DNA of 64,000 bases from assembly GCA_039881145.1 (NCBI GenBank), contig JAYKKI010000015.1, positions 25,628,001-25,692,000 on the forward strand, written 5' to 3'. Origin of the DNA: Druceiella hillmani. Lineage: Eukaryota; Arthropoda; Insecta; Lepidoptera; Hepialidae. A program made the translations under genes and the position numbers. The notes beneath the pieces were generated by a model. The model did not search any database. It saw nothing but the letters and a program-made list of their open reading frames with translations, and had not been told where the DNA came from. This document shows positions 1 through 12,774 of this stretch, piece by piece; position 1 is the first letter of the stretch, and each line of letters starts with the position of its first letter.

Positions 1-248
1 GGAAACCAAAGAACAAAATGCAAATATTAGAAAATTGTTGCATCAGTACCGACTTAATATGGGATCAGCAATAATGGTATTCATTTAATAATTTTAATCC
101 TTTCAACGTCTTAGATTTATTTTCAATTTATTAGTATTTTTGCCCCATTAGCATGCTTCCAGCTTTTAATATTATTATGCAACTATGGAGATGTACATAT
201 GAATTCAGAGATTCTTTCATGAATGATGTACTTTTATAATATGCACAA
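1..248. other. AT-rich non-coding DNA, left edge
   Basis: No frame, RNA gene or repeat structure could be supported here. The stretch ends at the TTAA that borders the piggyBac-like element. Confidence 0.5.
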
Positions 249-290
249 TTAACCTTTTATTAGCCACGTGGGGTCCAATCGAACTCACAT
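249..290 (+). repeat. Candidate left end of a piggyBac-like element (TTAA target plus terminal sequence)
   Basis: TTAA at 249-252 is followed directly by CCTTTTATTAGCCACGTGGG. piggyBac elements always insert at TTAA, and many insect piggyBac-like elements start with CC plus a short pyrimidine run and then a GTGGGGTC-type subterminal block, as here. The transposase remnant starts about 350 bp downstream, a normal distance for a 5' untranslated region. No matching inverted right end was found downstream of the gene, so the right side is probably lost or too diverged. The assignment rests on position and resemblance only. Confidence 0.5.
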
Positions 291-2200
291 AACTTTGTTG
301 ATTCCATATCAGTACATATATTACCCGTAGGCGACTGTCCGTTCTAGTAGCTTCCTAGCTCACACGCCCGGCCATCCCTTCCCAGTGTTTCACTAGCCAC
401 GGCGTTGATCACACTGCACGGAGGTGCTTGAGTTATAACGAGTCCCGCGCGATTAATATTGTAGCACAAATTTTAGTGAGTACTATATATTATATATTTT
501 GTCATTTTTGTTATTTTGGGTTTAATTTATTCTTTGTTACACTTAACGATTAAAACACCATGATGGGAAGCCGCTACTAGAATATAAAAAAAATATCAGC
601 GATGATGATATTTTTAATTTTTATTAATGATGAATACTCTATTAAACAAGAAAATAGTAATTGTGACCCTGAGCAGAGTGAAAACAAATTACAATATGAA
701 GCAGGTTCATCATCACTCGAGCATTATTTAGACAAGGACAAGCTAACCAAATGTTCCAAACGTACATACTCCAAGTTAAAAAACTAGAAAAATAGTTCAC
801 ATCGTTTTGCATTTACCTGAACCAAAAGGAGACGCTAAAAATGCGAAGAGTAAGACTGATAGTTTCGAATTATTTTTAGATAATCTTATTTTATATTTTT
901 GAAATATACAAAGAGAAATTCAGAAAATTCGTACCCATTTTCAACGAAAAGGTGCTGCAAAAGATGTGACGGGTGAAGAATAATAAGCATTTTTTGTCTG
1001 GTGTTTTCAGATCTTCACTTCAGCTTCGTTTGTGATCCTTAAACAAATGACGGAACTGGAACAGATTTAGTTTCTAATGTGAAGTCTTTTCGATGTTTAT
1101 TGTTCATATTTCATTGTCTGCGGTTCGAAAGTACATCATCCATAGAATCCAGATTACAGCTTGATAAATTGGCACTGATCAGAGAATTTTGTGAGCTCAT
1201 AAGTAATAACTTTATAAAACACTATACATTTTTCGAATTTGTGAAAATAGATAAACAATTACCAGCAGTTAGACGCAGATTCTCTGGCTTAGTCTACATG
1301 CCAAGTGAACTAAATAAATGTGCGATAAAACATCATGCTATGATCAACGACAAAAGAGTTTATCTTTAAACGTTTGCGATATAAGTAAGTACACATCTAG
1401 TTGGTCCATATAAGTAATAAAAGACACAGTTATAATCGTGAATAGACTTGCCAAACCAATCAAAGGTAAGGGGAGTAATATCACACTCGATAACTGGTAC
1501 ACAAGTATTCCTGTGGAAAAAATACATGTTGGAATCTAAATTTAATTTAAGTGGCACTCGTCGAAAAAACCGAAAGGAAATTCCATAACAGTTTTTACCT
1601 CAAAGTGCAATTGAATTTCATTTAAATAAATTTCGATTTCGTAAGGAAACGACTCTTGTTTCAGATGTTTTGACAAATATAAAGATATGATTTTACTGTC
1701 TACCGTGCACCATGATAAAACTATATATGAGAATGATTAGGGAACGCCGAAAGTAACAGATTTTTATAATAAAACCAAGCGCGCTATTAACACAATTTGG
1801 TGCAACTTACAACGTTGCCCGATAAACCAAAAAAATGACCCGTGGTAATCTTTTTTCATCTTTTCAGTGTACTAGCAATAAATACGTATGTTATTTGTAA
1901 CACGAATTATGACAATAAAATAACCACAAAAGGATTTCTTTAAAAACTTTGACAGAACTGATAAAAAGTTTTAAAATCAAGAGAGTTGTAATACTCCCTC
2001 TGCCACTGCGCTCGAAAAGATGACTCCTAAACGACCCGAAACCATTAACTTCTGAGACCAATTCAAATGGTCCCTAAGGCCGTTGTCACTTATGTGCAAG
2101 GTCTAATGTCTAATGATATAAAAAAACTAAGTGTGGTAAAAGCAATAAATTTATGTGTCATGAAATCCATCCTAAAGTTTATGATTTAAGTTAGTAGTTT
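253..2200 (+). mobile_element. Decayed piggyBac-like DNA transposon
   Basis: The element runs from the candidate left terminus at 253 through the transposase pseudogene to about 2200. Between terminus and gene (320-470) the sequence is clearly richer in G+C than the surroundings, which fits an element-specific promoter or leader. The right end is undefined: no TTAA with an inverted terminal copy was seen in the following few hundred bases. The element cannot be autonomous because its only gene is broken in many places. Confidence 0.7.
602..2194 (+). pseudogene. piggyBac-like transposase, multiply frameshifted pseudogene
   Basis: Translation in shifting plus frames gives an almost complete piggyBac-type DDE_Tnp_1_7 transposase in order. 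An N-terminal acidic region leads into YLDKDKLTKCSK (about 725-765), then HLPEPKGDAKNAK (about 805-850). The ORF at 1079-1369 carries CLRFESTSSIESRLQLDK and KIDKQLPAVRRRF. GSNITLDNWYTSIPV follows at about 1470-1515. The region of the third catalytic Asp lies at about 1755-1800. A Cys-containing tail KCGKSNKFMC (from 2129) ends at the stop at 2192-2194. The Asp of the LDNWYTS block is kept. Where the family has GVDTLDQ this copy reads AINTIWC, so the third catalytic Asp is Asn. At least six frame changes or stops separate the pieces. Family assignment rests on recognised conserved blocks, not on a search. It is certainly inactive. Confidence 0.88.
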
Positions 2201-5200
2201 TGGTCACTACATATAATTATTTTGCACTAAAAAACATATTTTTAATTATTGAATGTAATAAGTAATAATTGAAACTTAAAAAAGTATGCAAAGTTTATTC
2301 AAATTCTCCACCCAAAAGATTGTTTAATTTTTATGCCGTTTCGTTTTTATGCTGATAAGTAAGGTGATTCTGCATAATACGGTCGAAGATATTTTATGTC
2401 CACTTTCTCATACTTTCTCATCATGTACATTTTTAAGAGTCCGTATATTTTATTGCCACAATAATGATGCGAGGTAATTAAGAGAAAAAAATTCGATATA
2501 TAATGTAATATGCGAACTTATTTTTCTTCCTATCGGTTTTCTTTGTCGTATATTAAATTATGCAACCGATTAAAAAATTATTTGGAAGAAAAATCCATAC
2601 TCGTTAGTATATTTCTAGTATTTTGGAAATTCGTACGATCAGTCCCGAAGAATATTTGAAAATAATGGTCTATAAATCTATGTATTTTTCCTTTACGTCT
2701 GTCAAGTGTTAGTGACTGAATTATAAAGACATGTCATGCGACGTTAGTTGTAAAATATACGTTTTGGCTGTGATTCATCAATGTATTATCGTTATCATGT
2801 TAAGTGCTGCAACGAACTATATAATATACTGACTAATCGAGACATTGAAAGTTCAAACTTAGGCTTTAATTAATGCTTAGTCTTACGATCAGGGAATTTT
2901 ATACGTCAATACTTACTTATAATACAACTACCTACTGTTGATTAAACTTGGTATGACTACACACACGTCAGGAATTTACAAACTTTCTTGCAAATTTATG
3001 GAATATGTTTCAACAGAACTCTAAATAGTTTTAAATGGAATTTTGTTAATTTTTGACTTTTGTTCTCTTTCAGTTCACGTATACTACATGGATAAAAATA
3101 AAAAAATCTCTATTTTTAGGTCAATACAGCAGAACTAGAGCTTAGCTTAGAGATACGTGGTCCAAAAATATATAATCATATGTGCATAAGTTGTTTGTGC
3201 GGTATCTCGAAACCTACACGCTATTGTTTTTACTCTGTATATTATAGATGAAATGAGAGAATTGGAACAAAATAATGTTTCTGCGATGAATTGCACTTAA
3301 ATATAAAGACGAAGGATTATTTTTTTAATTTTTTGAATATAAAAAGTTGTAACTGATAATTAATTATTTTTATTCTCTTGACCTCTAATTTCTTGTTAAT
3401 TAACTACAAAATTTCCAGTAATTATAAGGGAAATTGTGACGTTATATAAAACCTTTATTGTACACACGTTACACGTTTACCGACGAACAAAAATGACAAT
3501 TATACGTTTATATTCTAGAATCAGTTATCAGAATAAATTGTATGATGTCTCGCACAATAATTAAAGATTGATTTTTTTCTGTCTTATTGTGTTGCGTGTT
3601 CCCGGATTGTCAGATGCTTTTCAAATTGTAAGTAATTAGATAAGACTTGGTACCAAAATTTTCTTTTTATTTTTGTATTGACATTGATTTAATTAGATTG
3701 CTACATGGCAATGTTACAGTAGCCTTTCACGATCACGTTGCAGAGGGATTTGCTCGTCCAACAGCACTTCGAATTTGTTCTGCGTAATGCGACGTAATGC
3801 TAACTGCGTAATGGTACGTATTCTTGAATACGTTTAATAGGTTTCAAATGCAGCTTTGCTTGCCTACCAAAGGGAAAATATATGTATAATTTAGAATTAA
3901 AAATGTTGTATGTTCTCATAAATTTATTGAATTTTAGTAAGGGGAATTCTTAACTAGTTTGATACATTTATATATATATATGGTATCATCCACAACTCAT
4001 TGATGTTTTTAATTGCCAAAAAATAAATTTTATTCCAGAATGAAAAGAATATATTTATTTTTATAATACTGCCTAACTATATACCAAGTATCAGGGAGAT
4101 CGATTTAGCAGTTGAGGTGTGAAAGCGAGACAAAAAATTTACTCTTTGCAAATATAATATTAGGACGTATTTGGATTGACAATGTTTGTAAGTACGGGTT
4201 AATTTATACGATTTTGTGATGCTGAATGCTCGTACTAAGAACAGAGTCTTTTATTAAAATGTTTTTTTTTATTATTTATTTATTTTTGTATTTAAAATTA
4301 TAAGATACTATAATTTTAACTGATAAATATGTGATAGGATATTTTGCAGAATTTATCTGATTGAAGAGTCTATCAAATCTTGTATAAGAAAAATAGTTTT
4401 GAGTAATTATTTTCATTATTTCCTCAATTATTTTTATACATATGCGAAATTAAATTTAGGTAATTCCATTCTAACATCAAATGACATATTTGACTGGAAA
4501 TATTTAAAAAACAGGCGTGTTTCAATTATTAGGGCAGGATAAATACTAATTAAAAAAAAATTATCCTAATATTTTTTAAACTGATTTAGAAAAATGTTTT
4601 TTTGCTTTCTGGTCTAATTTGTTTTTATAAAAAAAATATCTAAATTTATAGAAGTTTTCAATATATTAACAATATTTTTACCTATGATATCAATTTCCAC
4701 ATATTTTCAAAATTTCCCCCAAGTCCAAGTTCATGGCCACTAGATATTTGTATAATTCTTTATATGAGCATCACCTTTTGTCCGCGCCTTTGCTTGCGTA
4801 AATTGTTTATTTTAGTGAAGGGGTTTTTCTCAAGTAATAATATTATTTATCAGTTGAGATACCTGTGACATCTTTTCATTTGCATATTACTAATTTTTCA
4901 ACTAAAATCTTAAATTTTATCAATGATTTCGAAGGTTGTAACTGTTAGTGTGCACAACGTACCATCATGCAACTTTGATGCTTGTTCAACTACATTTAAT
5001 TTCGACGGGTATATGAGATGTAATTAATAAGAATCCCTTCATTTTTTTATTGATTTATATATAGATTCCAAAACCATTTTTAATAATTTTATGGAATATA
5101 AATCTATAGATTTTGCACAAAATGTTCAAAAAAAGTGCTTCATAAAGAAACAACGTCATTAGAAACCTTTAAGAATTCTTCTAGATCCCATAATTTTTGA

Positions 5201-6044
5201 AAGCCACAAATGTTATATTTTATATTTGTTTCATTTACTTTAGCTCTTAAATTTCTTTAATAATTTTTAAAGTTCTTTATTTATTGTTTTGCATTGATAA
5301 ATAAATGGTAACCAACTACATACCATACTGTGGGCTAAAACTTATCTATCGCTACAATGGTTACTAAAAATACTAGTTAATAATAAAAAATAAAATCTTT
5401 CGCAGTGTAAAAGGAGATATCAGTTGGAATAAATATTGAATTGTAATAAATTTATCCTTTCATTGTACTTCAAGTTAAAGGGTAACCGGAAGTCGAAAAA
5501 TATATGAAAGTAAATGTTTAGTAGATATTAAGTATGTGTGTATAGTAGGTAAATATTTTTAGTCTATTTTGTGATTTTTTTTATTTAAAATAGTGGTGAT
5601 GAAAGTTTGCAGTAAGAGAAAAAATCTACAAATATCTCCTTTACACAATAAGTGTCGAGTTTTTTGCTGTCTTATATTAATTTTAACGATTTACATCTTT
5701 TACTGTATTTACTGATTTACTGTATTTAGTAAAGAATAAAAATTGTTGACATTTATATTTCCAAATCACAACATTAATTAATAAAATATTTTACTCGTCA
5801 TTCAGAGCTAACTGAGCACTGTTATTCTCTATAATGACATTCTCTATTTCTATTTTCGTTCAGAAACAATTGGAATACGTATCGAGTTCCCGCTTAATGA
5901 TCGTCTGCCTTATTCGTAAGTAGGGCAAAGGAATTAGATTTCAGCGTTGATCATCTTAAAGTGGATTATCCGATATATTGAGATTGTTTTTGTAACATGT
6001 TATTTATGTAGGTATGTTACAGATTTTATTACGTAACATAGTTA

Positions 6045-6090
6045 CGTAAGATAATCTATTATATTCTCGAATATAATAGATTATCTTACG
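6045..6090. repeat. 46-bp near-perfect palindrome
   Basis: Two perfect 22-bp arms (left 6045-6066, right 6069-6090) are separated by only 2 bases. Such a short spacer is more typical of a cruciform-forming palindrome or a collapsed foldback element than of a microRNA precursor. It is flanked by AT-rich DNA with no gene. Confidence 0.9.
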
Positions 6091-6353
6091 ACAATCTAAT
6101 ATTTTCACAATTTCACACTTTCTTATTCGCTTTGTAATTCTTTCGCTTTTTTCTATTTATACGCAATTCCAATTTCCAATTACGCATAGGTGGGAATTTT
6201 CCATTTCTTTCATTTTCTTTCGTAATCTAACACAAACTATTTGCCCTGTTTTAATAAAGTAAAAATATAAATATAATAGTTACCGTTAGAGATGGTTTTG
6301 TTTTGGAAAATAAATCGTTAGTTTTCAATTTCACATGGAAAGTTATGTTTTTA

Positions 6354-6395
6354 ATATGGTTTAATGTTAATAAGATATGGTTTAATGTTAATAGA
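6354..6395 (+). repeat. 21-bp tandem duplication
   Basis: ATATGGTTTAATGTTAATA occurs twice with a 21-bp period, giving two essentially identical units. This is a minor replication-slippage type duplication. Confidence 0.8.
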
Positions 6396-8630
6396 AAATG
6401 TGTAATTACATGTAAACTCTACATGTAAGAATTCTTTTTTATTTTACGTTTGCATTTCTTTTTTTTTATGCAACGACTTTCTTCTTTTATACAGAAAAAA
6501 CTTTTATCAACTTGAATATTATTTTCATCGTCATTTGTTTTTTTAGTAGCAGTTTTAGTTTAATGGTAATAATATTTATATTACACGTATTATTTTTTCC
6601 TCATAGAGTAAACAAAGAACACTCGCAATTTAACGCAATTAAAGTTAAAAACTGCACCTCTGTTCAGTGCTAACATCGTTTTCCATATTTCGTACTTCAA
6701 AAGTAAGATAAAATGGAACCCTTATAAGATCACTGACCATTCATCTACCTATATTTTTGCCAGAATCGTTCTTCACAGAAGTAATTTGACGTAGATACCC
6801 AGAATTTGGTATGGTATAAAGCTATGCTGGTTATTATAATCAACATAATTTTGGAGAAACACGCGATATTTATACGCCTGTCAAAGTGATACTAACTAAT
6901 ACATTTACAAGTATTTAATACAACAAAATCAATATTTATAAATAGTTTAATAGAAATACTATCAACATTTAAATGGACGTAAGTACTTAAATTTTTAGAG
7001 AACCCTAGTAGTTCAAGTTCTGCGTGTATGCTACAGAGTTTTTAAGCGTGAAAATCTTACTGTGACGACAAGTAACTTTAAAAGCTTAATTAAAACTAGA
7101 CAATTTATTATGGAGCCACCTTTTATAGTTAATCACAATACAATATGTAATAAATTTTAGCGTGTTTTCAGATAATTGCTAACAATGTGAACAAATGAAA
7201 AAGTAATAATAATAATAATCAAGTAATAAAATGAACATGTGCAAATAAAATGAAACAAAACAAACAAGCGACACATTAGGAACTGGAAGGCCGAGGGGCT
7301 TATTTATTATGAAAGAAAAGTGTTGCTGCGATTCAGCAAAATGGCTTGAAAAGTAATATGATTTTGAAACGACACTGAATGGTTGCACTAAAAGATCATT
7401 TTGTTTTTTTTTCTTATATCAATGGAATGATAATTTTTAGGAGTCGTATTATATATCATTAGAGAAGTAATGAATATTTTGAAAAATAGCGTAACATGGT
7501 GATCGATATTTTATAATTTCGGAAATGTTTCCGCCAAAATCGTGACAGAACTTTCCACTTTATTTTTTGTACACAAATATCCTTTATCCCTTTCGAACAC
7601 CGCGTGTGGTCTAGTGCACGGAGTTCGTAATAATATAAAGAGCACGGAGCTCATAATGGCTAATTGAAATTTTCCATGTAGCAGTAATGATTTAAAAATT
7701 GATAGAATGCTTGAAGAACAGCACTAATTAAGAACAATATGGGGCACATATTGAAAAGAAAGTTACCCTTGTTTGTAAAGCCTATAATATGAGTTAGTAT
7801 TGTAATTTATATCTCATTTATAATAAAGATATTTTGTTGTATAAACCAATGCAGTATGTTCATTTTACTAAAGAATGGAATAGAATCTAAATATATAGAG
7901 AATAATATATTGAACTATATATTAAAGTCCTGCGGCTCAGGACTTATTACTTTAATTAAAATAATATAAACAAATATCGTGATATTTCAAACTGACAACT
8001 CCACTTCACACAACTGATTTCAGATTGACAACTCGCATTTCGTAAATTCAAATTGAAATAGAGATTTATATTTTTCCATACCACCTCTGCAGCAATAACG
8101 CATTAGGTTTTCTTTTATTTCCAATATATTAGTGAATTAAACATTTAAGGTTGCTTTTTATGGGGAATCTATGTAGCTTTCAAGTAACGGTTTTCTTTCT
8201 CGTTACATTGGATAAGGTATACTCTAATTTTCTTTGATATTATTATGCATAAAATTTATAATTTATTTTACGTGGTAGTAAATATAACGAAAGTATATTT
8301 TAAACAAATATTTTTCTGTTAAAGTGATAGGTAAATTTATTTCTTCTATATGAAATTTCAATTTATGTACAGACAAATTACCATTCTATTAGTTTCGACT
8401 TCCTGTTTTTCGAATCTTATTTTCAAAATTAATTTTTTTGGTAGTTTTTGCGATGAGGTATCTTATTGCATTCAGAATAATATGACATCGCAAATCCAGT
8501 TTTAGCTATAATTTATCATAATACCTAATCTAATTGAAAAAAAATGTTTATTTTTCCTTCTTAAATAAATATTTGCAAATCTACATATATAAAAGTCATT
8601 AAGAAATATTAATGAGAGACTAAGGGCTGT

Positions 8631-8633
<3 letters not shown>

Positions 8634-8684
<51 letters not shown>

Positions 8685-8689
8685 TATAT
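8634..8689. repeat. (TA)n microsatellite
   Basis: Nearly pure TA dinucleotide tract of about 56 bp. It lies inside the proposed Helitron, about 55 bp from its left terminus. Confidence 0.95.
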
Positions 8690-9319
8690 GCTTTCACTAT
8701 TATAAGAGATGCGTTTATCTACCTCCTTTATCCATTCCAAGACAATTTTCCTTATGGAGTAAACTCCAGTGGCGCTTCGCAGCTGACACGCACAAGAAAC
8801 TCTTCTAATTAATCGTAATACTCAACTATGCCCGAGTGAAATGAAAACTTTGGATGCTAGTTCTAGAACTTCTCATTCTGAAACATACGTAAGGCGTAAT
8901 AATCGGCGAATTTCCCAAATATTCGAACGTAATGTATTTGAATGTGTAGAATATTTTGGAACCATGAATTGTAGATTCTGCATTCCAGAAATATTGCTCT
9001 TCAAAAGTATATAATGGAAAGCTTAGGGTACGCTCATCTGTAATATATCAGCAACAACCAAATACAGATCGAATAAAACAATACCTCAAATTTCAAAGTG
9101 AATATTTAACGATAAATTTAATTAATTTGAAAAAACAAAATATATTTGAATTTTATTAATATTTATTAATATTTTATTTAAATGAGTGTAAAATTATCGT
9201 ATAATATATAATACTAACTTTTTGCTTTTATTTTATACAATATTTTCTTTATTTATTTTTGTTTATTTTTTTATTTTTTTTTCCAAAGAGAATACGAAAA
9301 CGTAAGAGTTTATTTACAA

Positions 9320-12300
9320 ATTCTCACAAAAAATTAAACGAGAAAAAGCGGCACGAAGAAATGAAGTAGAAGAAAAAAGAGAAAGACGACTTACTAGTAT
9401 TCGAGAAATGTAACCGAGAATGTCAAAGTGAAGAGCAACGTACATATATTAAAGAAAAGACGCGAATTAGAGTAAGTTGAAATCGAAAAAGAGAATCAAA
9501 TGTTCAACGATATGCTGAAAGAATATCAACTTTTAACGAACATCGACGTGTTACAGCAGAAATTGCAATTCAGAAATTACGGCGTTCATATAAGACCCCT
9601 CCAGAGAATAAATTCATCATCTAAGTATCGTCTTTGGAAAATAGGAAAGATATGTAAATACCGTGGTGCAAAGAAATTCAAGGGCAAACCTAAAGATACG
9701 GACTACATAAGTGACAAAGTCAGATCGCCAGCATTACAATTACCGCCACCAGAATTATTCACTTATGTACCCGAAAAAACACGAGAATCCAATCACTTTC
9801 TACAAATTATATGCCGATACAATGCTTGCTTATAAATGATATAGTTCAGGTTTACATCAATATGTAATGAAGATACTTTTAGCCCAATGTTTAAAGTTCA
9901 AAAGCAAATTTATTATATTATATATATATTTTGTTGGCGTTGAAAACTCAAAATAGTTCATTGTCAAAATAATCGTTATACTAACATTTCGGATCTACAG
10001 CAAGAAATCATTCAGGAATTACAGTATCTATCTCATAACCATAACCAACTGATCAACATTTTCAAGATTTGTCTAGAACAAATGATCTCGGATAAATGTA
10101 AAGTCGTTATTGGGGCCGAGTAGAGACCAGTCGATGAGCATGAATGAAGATTTAATGCATCTCAAGACGATGAAGTTGCAATGGTAATTGTCGATTGTAG
10201 ATATAGCCAACGTGACACCATTATCCGATACCCAAGCAAAAATTGCAAAGATTGCTGAGACACATCGCAGTTAAGATGCACTACAATATCCGTTAATATT
10301 TTACCAAGTCAAAGAGTATCGTCACTTCAACATTCAACAAGTCGAAATTAACAAAGATGTAGCATCGATGCAATTCTGTGTTTACCGAAATATGGTTAGA
10401 GGTGACAAATATAATCACATCCTTAATTGTTACCAATTATTCTAGCAATCTGTTGTCGGTATATGTGCCAAAATCGGACGGATTTGCAGTTTATTCGCCA
10501 TAATTAACAAAAGTTGCATTCAGATGAACATATCCATTTAAGAGACGAAGTTATAACTGATGGCGATGTCGATACCGTGGGAAAATTAGTCACCTTGCTA
10601 TCAACGTCTATCGAAAACTCACGTCGTATGTATGAACACATACAGGACGTAATGGCCTACTTCAAAGAGTACGGTCAGCCTGATTTATTTAAAACATTTA
10701 CATGTAACTCCTCTTAGCTGGAAATCAAGAAAGAAGTACAATATAAACAGGCAACCATCAACCGACAGGATATTGTTAGCAGAGTTTTCCGTCGGAAACA
10801 AATCAAATTTGTCAAAACCGTCGTCAAAAATAGAGTAATCGGTACTGTCATATACTGGATGTATTCGATTAAATGTCAAAAACAAGGACTATCACATTCG
10901 AATAACTTAATTTGGCTTCAAGACAAAATTCGACAAAATCAAATAGATGATGTCAGCAAGTCTGAATTTTTATTTCCGCAATTAGATCCCGAATTGTATA
11001 AACATATAAAGAAAAACATGATTCATGGTCCATATGGCAAATGAAATAGAGATTCGCCGTGCATAAAGGACCACAAATGGACGAAACATTATCCGAAACC
11101 ATTCTTAAACGAGACTCCAACTGGCAAAGATGGATATCCAAAACACACCGATCATTAAAATATTTCAGTGCATATAAGTGACGAATAATGTACAAAATAA
11201 TGTATAAAATAATATAAAATGCAAGTATATCGAAAAGTGCAGCAACATGATTCTCTTTGCAGTGACAATAGGAGACAGCGTAACGAATAGTATAGTAACA
11301 ATTGAGTCGTTACATCAATAGCAGTGAAGCGATATGGGAATTTTAAGCTTCTGTACGACGATATTCTGGCTAAATTATGAGGACAAAACCTTGATTCACA
11401 AATAAATTTCAACAAGGAAGTTTTCAACAAAACCCTGATATTGCTGAAATAAATGTTTATCGATATTTAACCAAACATAGATACAACTGAAAGTATAGCC
11501 ACCACGACGGAGTAAATTTAATGTTATCAACATTAAATTGTTAAGGGAAATTAATTTAAGTATTGACGAAGAGGGATGTTATGTTCAACACAATACAGGG
11601 TGTATAAATTCCGAGTCAAAAACAGGCATATGATATAGTAATGCATAAATAAAACAACGATGAAAAACTAACAAGGTGGAATAGTATTCTTGAATACACC
11701 TGGAGGTACAGAAAAAACACTTTTTATTAACTTAATATTAGCTGAATAAAAACAACACTTGCCCTGGCATCGTCGGGAATAGCGGCTGCACTTACGGATG
11801 GCGGATAAACAGCATATTCAGCTTTAAAATTACCATTAAATGTAGCTAAAAAGGAATCCTCAAAATCGTCAACACGTGGACAAATATTGATACGGTGCAA
11901 GGCCATTATATGAGACGAAAGCACAATGGCTCATAAGGAGTCTTTTAAAGCACTAAATGTTAAGCCCAAGTCTTACGAGACGATGTGAAGCTAATGGTAG
12001 TTGCATTAATAATATTAGACGATTTTCTTCAAACGCTGCCTGTCATTTTGAGATCGATGCAAGCGGACGAAATAAATGTTTAAAAAATTTAGTTAACTGA
12101 CGACACGGGAAAATAATAAAATTAACGGCCAATATAAGTGTGTGAATCTCAGGATAAGAAAAAGAGCAAGTATTTGTCGAAAAGGTCGCGCAAATAAGAG
12201 AAGGTACTTATCCAACAAACGGAAATTCTGACCAAATCGTACTTACAAATGATTTGTATAAAATGGTTGAATATACGAATAAGTTATTAAAGAAATATAT

Positions 12301-12578
12301 CCAGATATTCTCAAATAAATATATCAAAATAAATATATCAAAAGAAATATATCTACAAACAACCTACTGTGACGACTAAAAATGACATTGTGAACAACAA
12401 TAATAAGACCATCCAAGAGGTGGTTCCGGGTGAAGAAGAAATTTACAATTCAATTGAGACCATGATTGATGAAAATGAAAGTGTAAATTTTCCTACTGAA
12501 TTTTTAAATTCGTTGAATGTTCCAGGACTGCCACTACACTGCCTCAAAGCCAGTATAATGGCCAGTAAGTTGTATTAG
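9320..12578 (+). pseudogene. Helitron Rep/helicase protein, multiply frameshifted and C-terminally truncated pseudogene
   Basis: Plus-frame pieces occur in the canonical order of animal Helitron proteins. First are Arg/Glu-rich N-terminal repeats (about 9320-9590). Then come KYRLWKIGKICKYRGAKKF and LQLPPPELFTYVPEKTRES (9620-9800), and LRDEVITDGDVDTVGKL with YGQPDLFKTFTCN (10514-10717). Next are the Rep centre around GLSHSNNLIWL (10886-10918), DPELYKHIKKNMIHGP, and LYDDILAKL. The helicase start PGGTEKT (Walker A, about 11699-11719) is followed by LDDFLQTLPVILRS (about 12020-12055) and NTIQEVVPGEEE plus VNFPTEFLNSLNVPGLP (12390-12540). HUH is degraded: His-x-His reads H-S-N (Asn codon at 10901-10903). 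Walker A GGTGKT reads GGTEKT. The last helicase motifs are absent; the frame ends at 12578, only 48 bp before the element's 3' end. Many stops and frameshifts make this a relic. Confidence 0.9.
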
Positions 12579-12601
12579 GCGTGCGATATATGTTTTATGA
12601 C

Positions 12602-12626
12602 AGGCAACGCCAGGTATTACAGCTAG
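12602..12626 (+). repeat. Helitron 3' terminus: hairpin followed by CTAG|T
   Basis: AGGCAACGCCAGGT holds a GGC/GCC stem with an AAC loop, then TATTACAG and the terminal CTAG at 12623-12626, followed by T. This is the expected Helitron 3' end layout (short GC-rich hairpin about 10 bases before CTRR). The position directly after the truncated helicase supports it. Confidence 0.8.
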
Positions 12627-12712
12627 TTATATCTAAATTTATACATGCTTGAATAAATATTATCTGTATAGTTAGCGTAAAAATATTATGTTAAATCACT
12701 TCATTAATCCTT

Positions 12713-12716
<4 letters not shown>

Positions 12717-12771
<55 letters not shown>
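12717..12771. repeat. (TA)n microsatellite
   Basis: Pure TA tract of about 55 bp, roughly 90 bp outside the Helitron right end. Confidence 0.95.

Positions 12772-12774
<3 letters not shown>

Larger units (their letters stand above)
2195..8579. other. Long AT-rich intergenic stretch without genes
   Basis: About 6.4 kb with no supportable coding region. The only longer frame (7179-7388, minus) is a low-complexity frame over TAA/ATA repeats. It holds a 21-bp tandem duplication (6354-6395), a 46-bp palindrome (6045-6090) and a small GC-rich 7-bp hairpin near 7926-7944. Otherwise it looks like simple AT-rich drift. No RNA gene was recognised. Confidence 0.5.
8580..12626 (+). mobile_element. Decayed autonomous Helitron (rolling-circle transposon)
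   Basis: Proposed boundaries are A|TCTACATATATAAAAG at the left (TC at 8580-8581, host A at 8579) and ...CAG-CTAG|T at the right (CTAG at 12623-12626, host T at 12627). Helitrons insert between A and T, begin with TC and end with CTRR preceded by a short hairpin, and both ends here obey this. The interior carries a Rep/helicase pseudogene in the same orientation. The left end is less certain than the right, since the TC rule alone is weak. A (TA)n tract at 8634-8689 lies just inside the left end. The element is about 4 kb, shorter than intact autonomous Helitrons, in line with the missing helicase C-terminus. Confidence 0.75.

Noticed and set aside
1366..1557. 63-codon minus frame
   Set aside because: It is antisense to the piggyBac-like transposase remnant.
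11155..11430. Minus frames at 10685-10885, 10953-11195, 11155-11430 and 11727-11924
   Set aside because: They are antisense shadows of the Helitron Rep/helicase pseudogene.
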